From Krasilnikovia cinnamomea (lineage in GTDB: Bacteria > Actinomycetota > Actinomycetes > Mycobacteriales > Micromonosporaceae), in NCBI RefSeq assembly GCF_004217545.1, contig NZ_SHKY01000001.1:2976001-3040000 (forward strand): DNA of 64,000 bases. The letters are read 5' to 3'. Under the pieces are notes generated by a model. The model was not told the DNA's origin. It did not search any database and saw only the letters and a program-made list of their open reading frames with translations. Position 1 is the first letter of the stretch. Each line of letters opens with the position of its first letter. A program made the position numbers and the translations under genes. Shown here one piece after another: positions 25,825 to 33,713 of the stretch.

Positions 25825-25827
25825 ACG

Positions 25828-26670
25828 GTGTGCACCCTCGTGGTGAGTGTCCGGCGGGATGCGCCCGCACCCGTCCTGATCCTCGCCGTGCGCGACGAGC
25901 AACCCGGCCGGGCCTGGCTGCCGCCCGGCCGGCACTGGCCCGACGCGCGAGAGACCGTGGGCGGACTCGACCTGGTCGGCGGGGGCACCTGGCTCTCGGT
26001 GAACGGTCCGGTGGAGCACTGCGGCGTCTCGGCCGCCGTTGTGATCAATGGTTTCGGCCCGGCGGCGGGCCGCCACCGGCGCTCCCGCGGTGACCTCCCG
26101 CTGCTGGCGGCTCGGGGAACGATGGCCGCCGACCTTCCGGTACGGCGGTACGACCCGTTCCATCTGCTGCGAGCGTGCCGCCACGGCGCGCGCCTGCACA
26201 GCTGGGACGGGCGGCGGCTGGAGGAGTGGGAACTGCCGGATGGCACGCATGTGATCACCAACGGAGGTCCGCACGACGTCGTGGACGACCCGTACGTCCC
26301 GCCGGCGGCGGTCGCGGCCGAGGCGGCACGGCGCGCCCACTTCCGGCCCCGCCTGGCCGCGGCGCCGCGCCCCGATCCGCGCCCCGATCCGCGCCACCGG
26401 ACGGCGCTCGCGGCCTGGGGCCCATGGGTCGCCCTGGCCGAGGGCGACGCCCTGCCGCCGGACGACCCGCGCGCTCTGGTGGGCCGCTGGGACTTCGGCG
26501 GCGGTCCGTGGCTGACCTCCTCGGTCAGCCTCGTCGCGCTCGGACCCGACCGAGCCCGCTACGACTTCGGCACCGTGCGCGGCCGGAAGGTGTCCTGGAG
26601 ACGAGTGCCGGTGTGGTCAGGCGCCGGTGAGTTCGCCCAGGTCGGCGACGATGTGGTAGTCGAGGCCTAG
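25828..26670 (+). CDS. NRDE/TANGO2-like protein with N-terminal cysteine (second copy)
   Basis: GTG 25828 starts three bases after the panB stop. The 280-residue protein begins Met-Cys-Thr-Leu-Val-Val and has AVRDEQPGRAW, matching the family's N-R-D-E block, and GLDLVGGGTWLSVN, the second conserved block. It is closer to the family consensus than the copy at 15186. A processed N-terminal Cys would be the nucleophile. Its 3' end overlaps the opposing gene by 54 bases. Two such proteins in one cluster suggest paired acylation/deacylation or hydrolysis steps, which is inference. Confidence 0.75.
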   Translation: MCTLVVSVRRDAPAPVLILAVRDEQPGRAWLPPGRHWPDARETVGGLDLVGGGTWLSVNGPVEHCGVSAAVVINGFGPAAGRHRRSRGDLPLLAARGTMAADLPVRRYDPFHLLRACRHGARLHSWDGRRLEEWELPDGTHVITNGGPHDVVDDPYVPPAAVAAEAARRAHFRPRLAAAPRPDPRPDPRHRTALAAWGPWVALAEGDALPPDDPRALVGRWDFGGGPWLTSSVSLVALGPDRARYDFGTVRGRKVSWRRVPVWSGAGEFAQVGDDVVVEA

Positions 26671-27852
26671 GGAAGCGCCGTACATGGCCTTGGTGTTGGC
26701 GTGCCCGTAGCCCGCCGATACGATCGCGATCCGCTCGGCCACCGCCAGCTCCAGCGGAGCGACGACGGTCGCCAGCACGTACGCGTCGGAGTTGCCGAGA
26801 GCCCCGGCGGCGATGCCGACCTCCTGTAGCTCCAGAACGTCGCCGCCGGCCCGGGCGAAGCACACCGCGAGCAGCGCGCCGTCGTCGTCGGTGACGGTGA
26901 TGGCGCGAGCCGCCTCGGGCAGTTCCTGCCACCACATCGTCGTGCGAGCCTGCGCCATCCGGGGAGCGTCGGGCGTACCGTTGCGGACGTTGACGTCGGC
27001 GAGCAGCTCGGATGCCCGCTCGATCAGGTCTTCGGTCGGGGCCGACACCGTGGTCCGCCAGCCCAGCGACTCCAGGTGCGGCCGCCTGGCCCGCCACAGC
27101 GCTCGCACCTTCCGGCCGAGCGTGCCGACGAACTCCTCGACCGAGGTGGCGCCGCCGAGCACGTACTCCGACCACGTGCCGGCGCGGCGCACCACCGCGC
27201 CGCGGAACGCGGACGCGATCGCGGCGACCTGATCGGCCGGCACGTTCGGGAAGGCGATCGGCGCGGCACCGTGGTCGGCGGCCAACCGGCCGAGGATGCC
27301 GCGCACCGCCTCGTGTTCCTGCTCCGGACGGTTGTCCGGCCGCAGTTGCAGGCCGCCCCGCTGGCGGAGCAGGCTGCCCACCACCAGGCCGTCCCGGTCG
27401 GCGGGGAGCAGGTCCCACGCCGGGGTGAGCAGCGCGCTGGACTTCAGGCGCCCCGGGCCGGGCTTGCGAACCACGGCAGCCGCGCGCAGCCGGCCGGCCG
27501 CGTTGCCACCCACCAGCCAGCTCTGCCAGCGCCTGCCGGCCAGCGGTTCCGGCCACCGGCGCAGCCCGGAGTCGAAGTTGCGCCACCGCGGACCCTGTAG
27601 CAGGGGATGCGACGAGGAGAGGGCCTGACCGCCGTCCTGCGTCACCGGATGCTGCGCCGCCGCCACCAGATGCTCTCCCCGGTCGTCCCGCCGTCGCTTG
27701 ATCATTCGATGAAGAACAATGCCAAAGCCGCGCGGGCGAGTCAGTCCCATGAGGAACGGACGGGTATGACATTGTTCACCCGCGATGTACGCCGACGCTC
27801 CAACGCCGCCGTCGAGCGATCCAGTGTCGTCGATGTACTTCACCGTCGTCAT
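26617..27852 (-). CDS. GNAT/FemAB-like acyltransferase fold protein
   Basis: The roughly 411-residue protein has a C-terminal region like the FemAB/CelD-type GNAT fold: EEFVGTLGRKVRALWRARRP, AITVTDDDGALLAVCFARAG and YGHANTKAMYGASLGLDYH, where the tail resembles acyltransferases that act on cell-envelope or amino-acyl substrates. The first 60 residues look non-conserved, so the real start may be an internal Met; 27852 is the longest option. It begins four bases after the inositol monophosphatase stop and so may belong to that operon. It also tail-overlaps the cluster, and whether it is part of the pathway is open. Confidence 0.65.
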   Translation of the reverse strand: MTTVKYIDDTGSLDGGVGASAYIAGEQCHTRPFLMGLTRPRGFGIVLHRMIKRRRDDRGEHLVAAAQHPVTQDGGQALSSSHPLLQGPRWRNFDSGLRRWPEPLAGRRWQSWLVGGNAAGRLRAAAVVRKPGPGRLKSSALLTPAWDLLPADRDGLVVGSLLRQRGGLQLRPDNRPEQEHEAVRGILGRLAADHGAAPIAFPNVPADQVAAIASAFRGAVVRRAGTWSEYVLGGATSVEEFVGTLGRKVRALWRARRPHLESLGWRTTVSAPTEDLIERASELLADVNVRNGTPDAPRMAQARTTMWWQELPEAARAITVTDDDGALLAVCFARAGGDVLELQEVGIAAGALGNSDAYVLATVVAPLELAVAERIAIVSAGYGHANTKAMYGASLGLDYHIVADLGELTGA

Positions 27853-27856
27853 CCCG

Positions 27857-28642
27857 TCAACCGCCAGAGACGAGGGCGAGAATCGTTGGTAGCAGAGCGG
27901 GGGGCGCGGCGATTGTTGACTGGGACCGCGCGTCGTGGACCAGGCCCTCGCGGTCGACGACCTGAGCTCCAGCCTCGCGGGCGATGATCACCCCGGCTGC
28001 GGTATCCCACGGCTTATTGGACAGCATGGCGATGGCATCCACCCGGCCGGCGGCCAGCCAAGCCAGATCAATGGCGGCGGATCCGTGCATACGGATCCGC
28101 TGGACCTTCGCCGCGAGTCGTTCCGTCATGGCGAACCGCTCGCTGTTCTTCTGTGCGGACCGGTCGCCCACGGCGTAGTCCCCGATGGCCACTACAGCCT
28201 CGGAGACCTTCGACGCCAAGCTGACAGTGATCCGCCGGCCATCCACCTCGGCACCGCCACCTTCGACGGCGCAGTATCGCTCTCCGAGAAAGGGGAGATC
28301 GATGACACCGAGCACGGGTCGGCCGCTGACGATCAAGCCCAGCGATATGGCGCACAAGGGCGAGCTGTGGACGAAGTTGACCGTGCCGTCCACCGGGTCG
28401 AGCGCCCACATCGGGCCATCCGTTGCTCCGCTCGTGCCGTTCTCCTCACCGAGGAAACCGAGGTCAGGGGTCTTCTGGCTGAGGAAGGCGCGCACCTGCT
28501 CCTCGATGGCGTAGTCGACCTCGGAGGCCATGTCCCGCTCGCCCTTGGCGGTAAGGACTCCGGGCTGCATCGTGGTCATGATCTCGTGGGCGAGATCGAC
28601 GGCCCGGTGGGCGATGGGGAGAAGGTCGGCGTAGTCGGTCAT
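27857..28642 (-). CDS. inositol monophosphatase family protein
   Basis: The 261-residue protein has the lithium-sensitive phosphatase metal sites: the Glu pair in FLGEENG, the ALDPVDGTVNFVH motif, and KPWDTAAGVIIAREAGA near the C-terminus. It would dephosphorylate inositol-1-phosphate, histidinol phosphate or a similar sugar phosphate. The ATG overlaps the stop of the fragment upstream (ATGA, 28642-28639). In actinobacteria this family is frequently paired with a regulator ending like that fragment. Confidence 0.9.
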   Translation of the reverse strand: MTDYADLLPIAHRAVDLAHEIMTTMQPGVLTAKGERDMASEVDYAIEEQVRAFLSQKTPDLGFLGEENGTSGATDGPMWALDPVDGTVNFVHSSPLCAISLGLIVSGRPVLGVIDLPFLGERYCAVEGGGAEVDGRRITVSLASKVSEAVVAIGDYAVGDRSAQKNSERFAMTERLAAKVQRIRMHGSAAIDLAWLAAGRVDAIAMLSNKPWDTAAGVIIAREAGAQVVDREGLVHDARSQSTIAAPPALLPTILALVSGG

Positions 28643-28857
28643 CTGGGCTGTCCACCGTCCCAAAGCTCGTCGAAGGTGCGCTCGAAGACGGAGTAGAGAC
28701 CCCCGGTGGGGAACCGCTTCTTGATCACCATTGTGGGCGACTCGACGCCTCGGGCGTGAGGTAGGTATGGCTGGGCGATGCAGAGCTTCTGGTCGATGAT
28801 CGTGATGTTGAAGCGGATGGTCTGGTCGTACGTGGCGACCTCGATCCGCTCGCGCAA
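28639..28857 (-). pseudogene. C-terminal fragment of a DUF5919-type/XRE-associated protein
   Basis: The frame reads ATYDQTIRFNITIIDQKLC and ends FERTFDELWDGGQPR, which I recognise as the C-terminus of a longer actinobacterial protein commonly found before an inositol monophosphatase gene. The matching frame stays open upstream to about 28970 (WRAIWQLGALTTLNLQGVLR), but no start or N-terminal domain fits before tRNA-Gly at 29022. It is therefore probably a 5'-truncated remnant. Its end is still coupled to the phosphatase start. Confidence 0.45.
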
Positions 28858-28977
28858 GTCGGCGGGAAGTCGGTCCCGGACCCTGAGTACGCCTTGCAGG
28901 TTGAGCGTGGTGAGGGCGCCGAGCTGCCAAATGGCACGCCAATGGCACGAGCGGCGGTTCCGGGCGTGGCCATGATG

Positions 28978-29016
28978 AAGGCCCCGGCCCGGGATCGGTG
29001 TCCCTACCAGGGCCTT
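28978..29016. terminator. hairpin downstream of tRNA-Gly
   Basis: AAGGCCCCGG and CCAGGGCCTT form a 10-bp stem with one mismatch, and GGGA/TCCC extends it inside the loop. It lies just past the 3' end of the minus-strand tRNA-Gly and is likely its terminator. Confidence 0.45.
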
Positions 29017-29021
29017 TGTCG

Positions 29022-29096
29022 TGGAGCGGGTGACGGGAATCGAACCCGCACTGTCAGCTTGGGAAGCTGATGTTCTGCCATTGAACTACACCCGCA
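29022..29096 (-). tRNA. tRNA-Gly, anticodon CCC
   Basis: The minus strand folds as a tRNA: acceptor GCGGGTG with CACCCGC, D-arm GTTC/GAAC, anticodon stem TCAGC/GCTGA around the loop TTCCCAA (anticodon CCC), and T-arm CGGGTTCGATTCCCG. The CCA end is encoded (29022-29024). It reads GGG codons. Confidence 0.95.
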
Positions 29097-29143
29097 GGGC
29101 CGCCCCACTGTACCCGATACCCGGCACTCATGGCGCAACCGCC

Positions 29144-29653
29144 TCACCGCACTCCGGCCAGTGGACGGGATAACCCGGTCGCCGGGTCGTGCCACGTCTG
29201 GGTGATCACCCGGGCACGCGGGGCCGTGGGCAGCAGCAACGCACCTGCCGGGCCGTGCCGGCGGACCATGGCGACCTCGATCAGCAGCTCGAACAGGCGC
29301 CAGTCCACCGCCGGGGAGGCGTGCAGCTCCGCCGAGAGCCGGGCAACCACCAAGGGGTCGATCACCGGAACAGCGACCCCCGACAGGTACGCCTCGTCGT
29401 CGGTCTCCTCCGGCGGGTACGAGTGGAGGGCGTAGCGCCCGTCGCGTTCCAGGTCGTGGCGCTTCGGGGAATCGATGAGGAAGCAGTAGAGCCCCTCGTC
29501 GGTGATGACCGGGGAGACCGGGTGCACGCGCGGCCCGCCGTCAGGGCGGACCGTCGCCAGGTAGCCCAGGCCGGGGCCGTACTGCTGCAGGAGCGCGCGG
29601 ACGGCGGCGGCGAGCCGGGGCTCGGCGGCGGCGAATTGGGACCAGGATGCCAT
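29144..29653 (-). CDS. pyridoxamine 5'-phosphate oxidase-fold protein
   Basis: The 169-residue protein has the split-barrel pattern [20 protein letters not shown] and [20 protein letters not shown], typical of flavin- or F420-binding PPOX-fold proteins of actinobacteria. The cofactor and substrate are not clear. It is monocistronic and divergent from dcd; their starts lie about 75 bases apart. Confidence 0.8.
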   Translation of the reverse strand: MASWSQFAAAEPRLAAAVRALLQQYGPGLGYLATVRPDGGPRVHPVSPVITDEGLYCFLIDSPKRHDLERDGRYALHSYPPEETDDEAYLSGVAVPVIDPLVVARLSAELHASPAVDWRLFELLIEVAMVRRHGPAGALLLPTAPRARVITQTWHDPATGLSRPLAGVR

Positions 29654-29727
29654 GGGGACATGATATCGAACACACGTTCGACGGAGCCACTGAATGTACT
29701 CGTTCGGGCAGGCCGTACAGTGTGGCG

Positions 29728-30312
29728 ATGCTGCTCTCCGACCGTGACCTGGTCTCCGAGATCAAGTCGGGCGATCTGGCCCTGGAGCCGTTCGAGCCGG
29801 CGCTGATGCAGCCGTCCAGCATCGATGTGCGGCTGGACCGCTTCTTCCGGGTGTTCAACAACCACCTGTACACGCACATCGACCCGGCGGAGCAGCAGGA
29901 CGACCTGACCGCCCAGGTCGAGGTGGCCGACGGCGAGGCGTTCGTGCTGCACCCGGGCGAGTTCGTGCTGGCCTCGACGCTGGAGGTCATCACGCTGGGC
30001 GACCAGCTCGCGGGGCGGCTCGAGGGCAAGTCCAGCCTCGGGCGGCTGGGGCTGCTGACCCACTCCACGGCGGGCTTCATCGACCCCGGCTTCTCGGGGC
30101 ACGTCACGCTGGAGCTGTCCAACGTGGCCAATCTGCCCATCAAGCTCTGGCCGGGCATGAAGATCGGCCAGCTGTGCATCTTCCGGCTCTCCTCGCCGGC
30201 CGAGCACCCGTACGGATCGGCGGTGTACGGCTCGCGCTACCAGGGGCAGCGCGGCCCGACCCCGAGCCGCAGCTCGCACAACTGGCGCACCTGGCCCACC
30301 CCGCGCCCCTGA
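29728..30312 (+). CDS. dcd: dCTP deaminase
   Basis: The 194-residue protein has the Dcd/DUT trimer signatures: [18 protein letters not shown], the nucleotide-binding [14 protein letters not shown], and [20 protein letters not shown] with the catalytic Glu. It converts dCTP to dUTP, or directly to dUMP as in mycobacterial Dcd:Dut; the sequence does not decide between the two. ATG 29728 gives the conserved N-terminus [12 protein letters not shown]. Confidence 0.93.
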   Translation: MLLSDRDLVSEIKSGDLALEPFEPALMQPSSIDVRLDRFFRVFNNHLYTHIDPAEQQDDLTAQVEVADGEAFVLHPGEFVLASTLEVITLGDQLAGRLEGKSSLGRLGLLTHSTAGFIDPGFSGHVTLELSNVANLPIKLWPGMKIGQLCIFRLSSPAEHPYGSAVYGSRYQGQRGPTPSRSSHNWRTWPTPRP

Positions 30313-30340
30313 CGGTAGATCCGGGGCGCGAGGACCCCGA

Positions 30341-31216
30341 TCAGGGGATCTCGAGGAAGACGTTGTCGATCTGGCCGGCGTACTGGTCGTTGCCCTTGTT
30401 CGGGCCCTTGCCGCCGACGCGCAGCGGCTCGGCGTTCGCGATCGACAGGGTGCGCGGGACGGGCACCGAGGCACGCTCCACGCCGTCGACCATGATGGTC
30501 AGGCGGGCGGCCGAGCGTTCGCAGGTGAGCTCGTGCCACGACCCGTCGGCGACGTTCAGGGCGGGCTCCGCCCGGTAGATGCGGCCCTGGCCGACCACCA
30601 CGCAGCTGGGGTGCCCCAGCTGGTGATCCACCTGGAGCTTGAACTGGCTCACCCCGCCGACCGAGTACCCCTTCTGGAGTACGTTCGCACCGTCGGCGAG
30701 GTCGGCGCGGCTCATGAGGACCGAGGCTCCGTACCGCAGTGGGCGGGTTCCGGGGTTCAGCGTGTCGTCGCGTTCGCCTTCCAGGATGGCGCGCGGGCAG
30801 TCCCGTTCGTGGGGCAGCTGGCATCGCTGCGGGAACGCGACCGCGAGCCCCAGGCCCTGCGGCACGAGCGACAGCCTGCCGCCGTTCTGGCCGAGGACGC
30901 GCAGCTCGTGGCCGCCGGTGGTGTCGGTGACCGGATGGCCCACCCCGGCGTCGAAGGTGTAGTGCACCGAGACCGGCCCGGTGCCCACCAGCACCGCGCC
31001 GGTCCGGGCGGTCGGCGCCGCGGACTCGCCGAGCGGAAGCACACCCGGGGCGGGCGGGGACACGAGGGCGAACGCGGGCTGTGCCCCCGGACCGGGGGAC
31101 GGGTCCGGGCGGGTCGCGAGATGGCCGGCGCCGAGCAGCCCCGCCGCGAGGATGCCGGCGGCGGCGATGGCGCCCAGCGGGCCGATCCGCCGAGCCATCC
31201 GTCGGTTGTCAGGCAT
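30341..31216 (-). CDS. secreted or anchored LamG/concanavalin-like protein
   Basis: The 291-residue protein has an N-terminal hydrophobic segment (residues 10-35) that can act as signal or anchor, a Pro-rich linker, then a beta-rich domain with laminin-G-like strands: SWHELTCERSAARLTIMVDG and VGGKGPNKGNDQYAGQIDNV. It would fold as a jelly roll outside the membrane. The ligand is unknown. It is convergent with dcd. Confidence 0.7.
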   Translation of the reverse strand: MPDNRRMARRIGPLGAIAAAGILAAGLLGAGHLATRPDPSPGPGAQPAFALVSPPAPGVLPLGESAAPTARTGAVLVGTGPVSVHYTFDAGVGHPVTDTTGGHELRVLGQNGGRLSLVPQGLGLAVAFPQRCQLPHERDCPRAILEGERDDTLNPGTRPLRYGASVLMSRADLADGANVLQKGYSVGGVSQFKLQVDHQLGHPSCVVVGQGRIYRAEPALNVADGSWHELTCERSAARLTIMVDGVERASVPVPRTLSIANAEPLRVGGKGPNKGNDQYAGQIDNVFLEIP

Positions 31217-31292
31217 TCCCCTATTGTCCGGATGCGCCCGGCCCGCGCTACCCGCACCCCCGGCGATGGCGGCCAGGAGCGGCGAACTACCC

Positions 31293-32318
31293 CTACGCGG
31301 TCGGCCGAACGGCGGGTTCCCCGACCACGGCGTGCAGGACGTCGTCCAGCGTCAGCACACCCAGCGGCACCCGGCCGTCGCTGACCAGCATGATGTGCAG
31401 CCGATCGCGGCGCATCGCCAGCAGCAGGTCGGCGAGCGACCGCTCCGGCGGCACCACCGCCAGCGGGCGGACGATCTCCGCCGGGACGGGCTCGTGCCGC
31501 CGCGCCGCGTCGTCATCCAGCAGGTCCTTGATGTGTACGAAGCCGAGCACCCGCCGAGTGCCCCGCTGCACCACCGGGAACCGGGACCGGCCACTCTGGG
31601 TCGCCAGTGCCTCCAGCGTGGCGGGGGTGACGTCGTCCGGCACCGTGATGGTCTTCGACCAGGCCCGCAGCGCATCCCCGGCGGTGCGGTCGGCCAGCCC
31701 CAGCGCGGCGTGGATCCGGGCGTACTGTTCCGAGCCGAGCAGGCCCTCGCTGCGCGCCTGGGTGACCATGCCGGCCAGTTCCTCGGCGGTGAACACGGTC
31801 TTCACCGCGTCGGTCGCCTCGATCTTCCACAGTGCCAGCACGGCCCGCGCGGCCCACCGCATCGCGGTCAGCACCGGCTTGGTGGCCACGCAGAAGGCCA
31901 GCATGTACGGGCCCAGCCACAGCGCGGAGCGTTCCGGGCCGGCCAGCGTGATGTTCTTCGGCACCATCTCGCCGACCACGGTGTGCAGGAACACCACGAC
32001 GGCCAGGGCGATGACGAACGCCACCGGGTGCACCGCGTTGTCCGGGAAGCCCAGCGCCTGGAACGGGACCTCCAGCAGGTGCGCCAGCGCCGGTTCGGCG
32101 ATCGCGCCCAGGCCCAGCGAGCAGATCGTGATGCCGAGCTGCGCCCCCGCGATCATCAACGGGATCTGGTTCATCGCGGACAGTGCCCAGCGGGCCCGCT
32201 TGCTGGTGGCCGCCAACGGCTCCAGCGCGGTACGCCGCGACGCGATCAGCGCGAACTCGCCGCCGACGAAGGTCGCGTTGCCCAGCAGCAGCACGGCCGC
32301 GATGATCAGCTCACTCAT
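31293..32318 (-). CDS. CNNM/CorC-type membrane protein (DUF21-CBS), second of pair
   Basis: The 341-residue protein has a DUF21 membrane domain (residues 1-150, with AGAQLGITICSLGLGAIAEP and VVGEMVPKNITLAGP) followed by two CBS domains (about 205-335). The family includes magnesium/cobalt efflux proteins and so-called hemolysins. The C-terminal CorC_HlyC domain found in its neighbour is missing. Its start overlaps the stop of the upstream paralogue by eight bases, so the two are co-translated and may form a heterodimer. Confidence 0.85.
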   Translation of the reverse strand: MSELIIAAVLLLGNATFVGGEFALIASRRTALEPLAATSKRARWALSAMNQIPLMIAGAQLGITICSLGLGAIAEPALAHLLEVPFQALGFPDNAVHPVAFVIALAVVVFLHTVVGEMVPKNITLAGPERSALWLGPYMLAFCVATKPVLTAMRWAARAVLALWKIEATDAVKTVFTAEELAGMVTQARSEGLLGSEQYARIHAALGLADRTAGDALRAWSKTITVPDDVTPATLEALATQSGRSRFPVVQRGTRRVLGFVHIKDLLDDDAARRHEPVPAEIVRPLAVVPPERSLADLLLAMRRDRLHIMLVSDGRVPLGVLTLDDVLHAVVGEPAVRPTA

Positions 32319-33654
32319 CGTCGGGCTCCGGCGGGGCGACCACGCGCACCTGCTCGATGCGGTGGCGGTCGACCTCCATGACGGTGAACTCCCAGCCGTC
32401 ATAGACCAGGCACTCGCCCGGCACCGGGATGTGGCCCAGCCGGGACAGCAGGAACCCGGCCAGCGTCTCGTACGGGCCCTCGGGCAGGGCGAAGCCGGTC
32501 TGCTCGGCCGTCTCGTCCTCGCGCAGCAGCCCGTCGACCAGGAACGTGCGTTCGCCGCCGGGCGCCGTCAGCTCGGCGCTGCCGGTCTCGGCGAAGCCGT
32601 CCTCCTCCGTGTCGTACTCGTCGGCGATGTTGCCGACCAGTTCCTCGATGAGGTCCTCGACCGTGACCACGCCGTCCGTGCCGCCGTACTCGTCGACCAC
32701 GATGGCCAGATCGGCGTCGGCGGCGCGCAGGGCGGCCAGCACCTTGTCGAGGTCGAGGCTCTCCGGGACGTACACCGGTTCGCGGGCCACCGTGGAGACC
32801 GCGGTGGCGGCGCGGCGCTCGGGCGGCACCCCGAGCGCGTCGGGCACCCCGGCCACTCCCATGACGATGTCCAGGGTGTTCTCGTACACGGGAAAGCGGG
32901 TGTGGCCGGTCTCCCGGGCCAGGGCGATGAGGTCGGCGACGCTGGCCGTGGTTTTCAGCGCGACCACGTCCACGCGCGGGGTCATCGCCTTCGCGGCCCG
33001 CTTCTCCCCGAAGCGGATGGTGCGCCGCAGCAGGGTGGCGGTCTCGGTGGGCAGCGCCCCGGCGCGGGCGCTGATCGCGGCCAGCAGGCCCAGCTCCTCC
33101 GGGGAGCGGGCGCTGGCCAGTTCCTCCTGCGGCTCGATGCCCATGCGGCGGACCAGCCAGTTCGCCGAGCCGTTGAGCGCGGCGATCACCCAGGTGAGCA
33201 GCTGGGAAAAGCGGCGCAGCGGCCCGGCGGTGGCGAGGGCGACCCGCATGGGCCGGGCCAGGGCGGCGTTCTTCGGTACGAGCTCGCCGAACAGCATGGA
33301 CAGCAATGTCGCCACGACCAGCGCCAGGACGTGCGAGACCGTTTCCGTGGCGCCGCGCGCCAGCGGCTCGACCAGCGGAACGAACAGCTTGGACAGGGCG
33401 GGCTCGGCCAGGTAGCCGGTGAGCAGCGCGGTGATCGTGATGCCGAGCTGGGCGCCGGAGAGCTGGAAGGACAGCTCCCGCAGTGCCTGCCGGACCGTAC
33501 GCGCCCGGCGGTCACCGCGATCCGCGCGCTGGTCGATCTCGACGCGGTCAACCGTGACGAGCCCGAACTCGGCCGCCACGAAGAACGCGTTGCCCACCGT
33601 CAGCAGCGCGAAAGCCACCAGCGGGAGCGCCGCGGTCAGGAACAGGCCGTCCAT
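32311..33654 (-). CDS. CNNM/CorC-type membrane protein (DUF21-CBS-CorC_HlyC), first of pair
   Basis: The 447-residue protein has DUF21 membrane segments (LSGAQLGITITALLTGYLAE; FGELVPKNAALARPM), a CBS pair with VDEYGGTDGVVTVEDLIEEL, and the C-terminal CorC_HlyC domain (about 355-440). It is the full-length member of a tandem pair and is likely involved in divalent-cation transport or membrane homeostasis. Confidence 0.88.
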   Translation of the reverse strand: MDGLFLTAALPLVAFALLTVGNAFFVAAEFGLVTVDRVEIDQRADRGDRRARTVRQALRELSFQLSGAQLGITITALLTGYLAEPALSKLFVPLVEPLARGATETVSHVLALVVATLLSMLFGELVPKNAALARPMRVALATAGPLRRFSQLLTWVIAALNGSANWLVRRMGIEPQEELASARSPEELGLLAAISARAGALPTETATLLRRTIRFGEKRAAKAMTPRVDVVALKTTASVADLIALARETGHTRFPVYENTLDIVMGVAGVPDALGVPPERRAATAVSTVAREPVYVPESLDLDKVLAALRAADADLAIVVDEYGGTDGVVTVEDLIEELVGNIADEYDTEEDGFAETGSAELTAPGGERTFLVDGLLREDETAEQTGFALPEGPYETLAGFLLSRLGHIPVPGECLVYDGWEFTVMEVDRHRIEQVRVVAPPEPDDE

Positions 33655-33713
33655 TATCGGTTATCTCACCTCGGCACTCATTGTGCCGGACCGCGGCCAC
33701 GGACCGTGAGGGC

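Noticed and set aside
9874..26670. A PanC gene hidden in the cluster
   Set aside because: No frame shows the PanC HIGH-like or KMSKS-like nucleotidyl-transferase motifs. The ATP-grasp and adenylation enzymes are of other folds.
33672..33688. Small hairpin between EtfD and the CBS pair as a terminator
   Set aside because: The stem is only six base pairs with no T-run; it is too weak to list.
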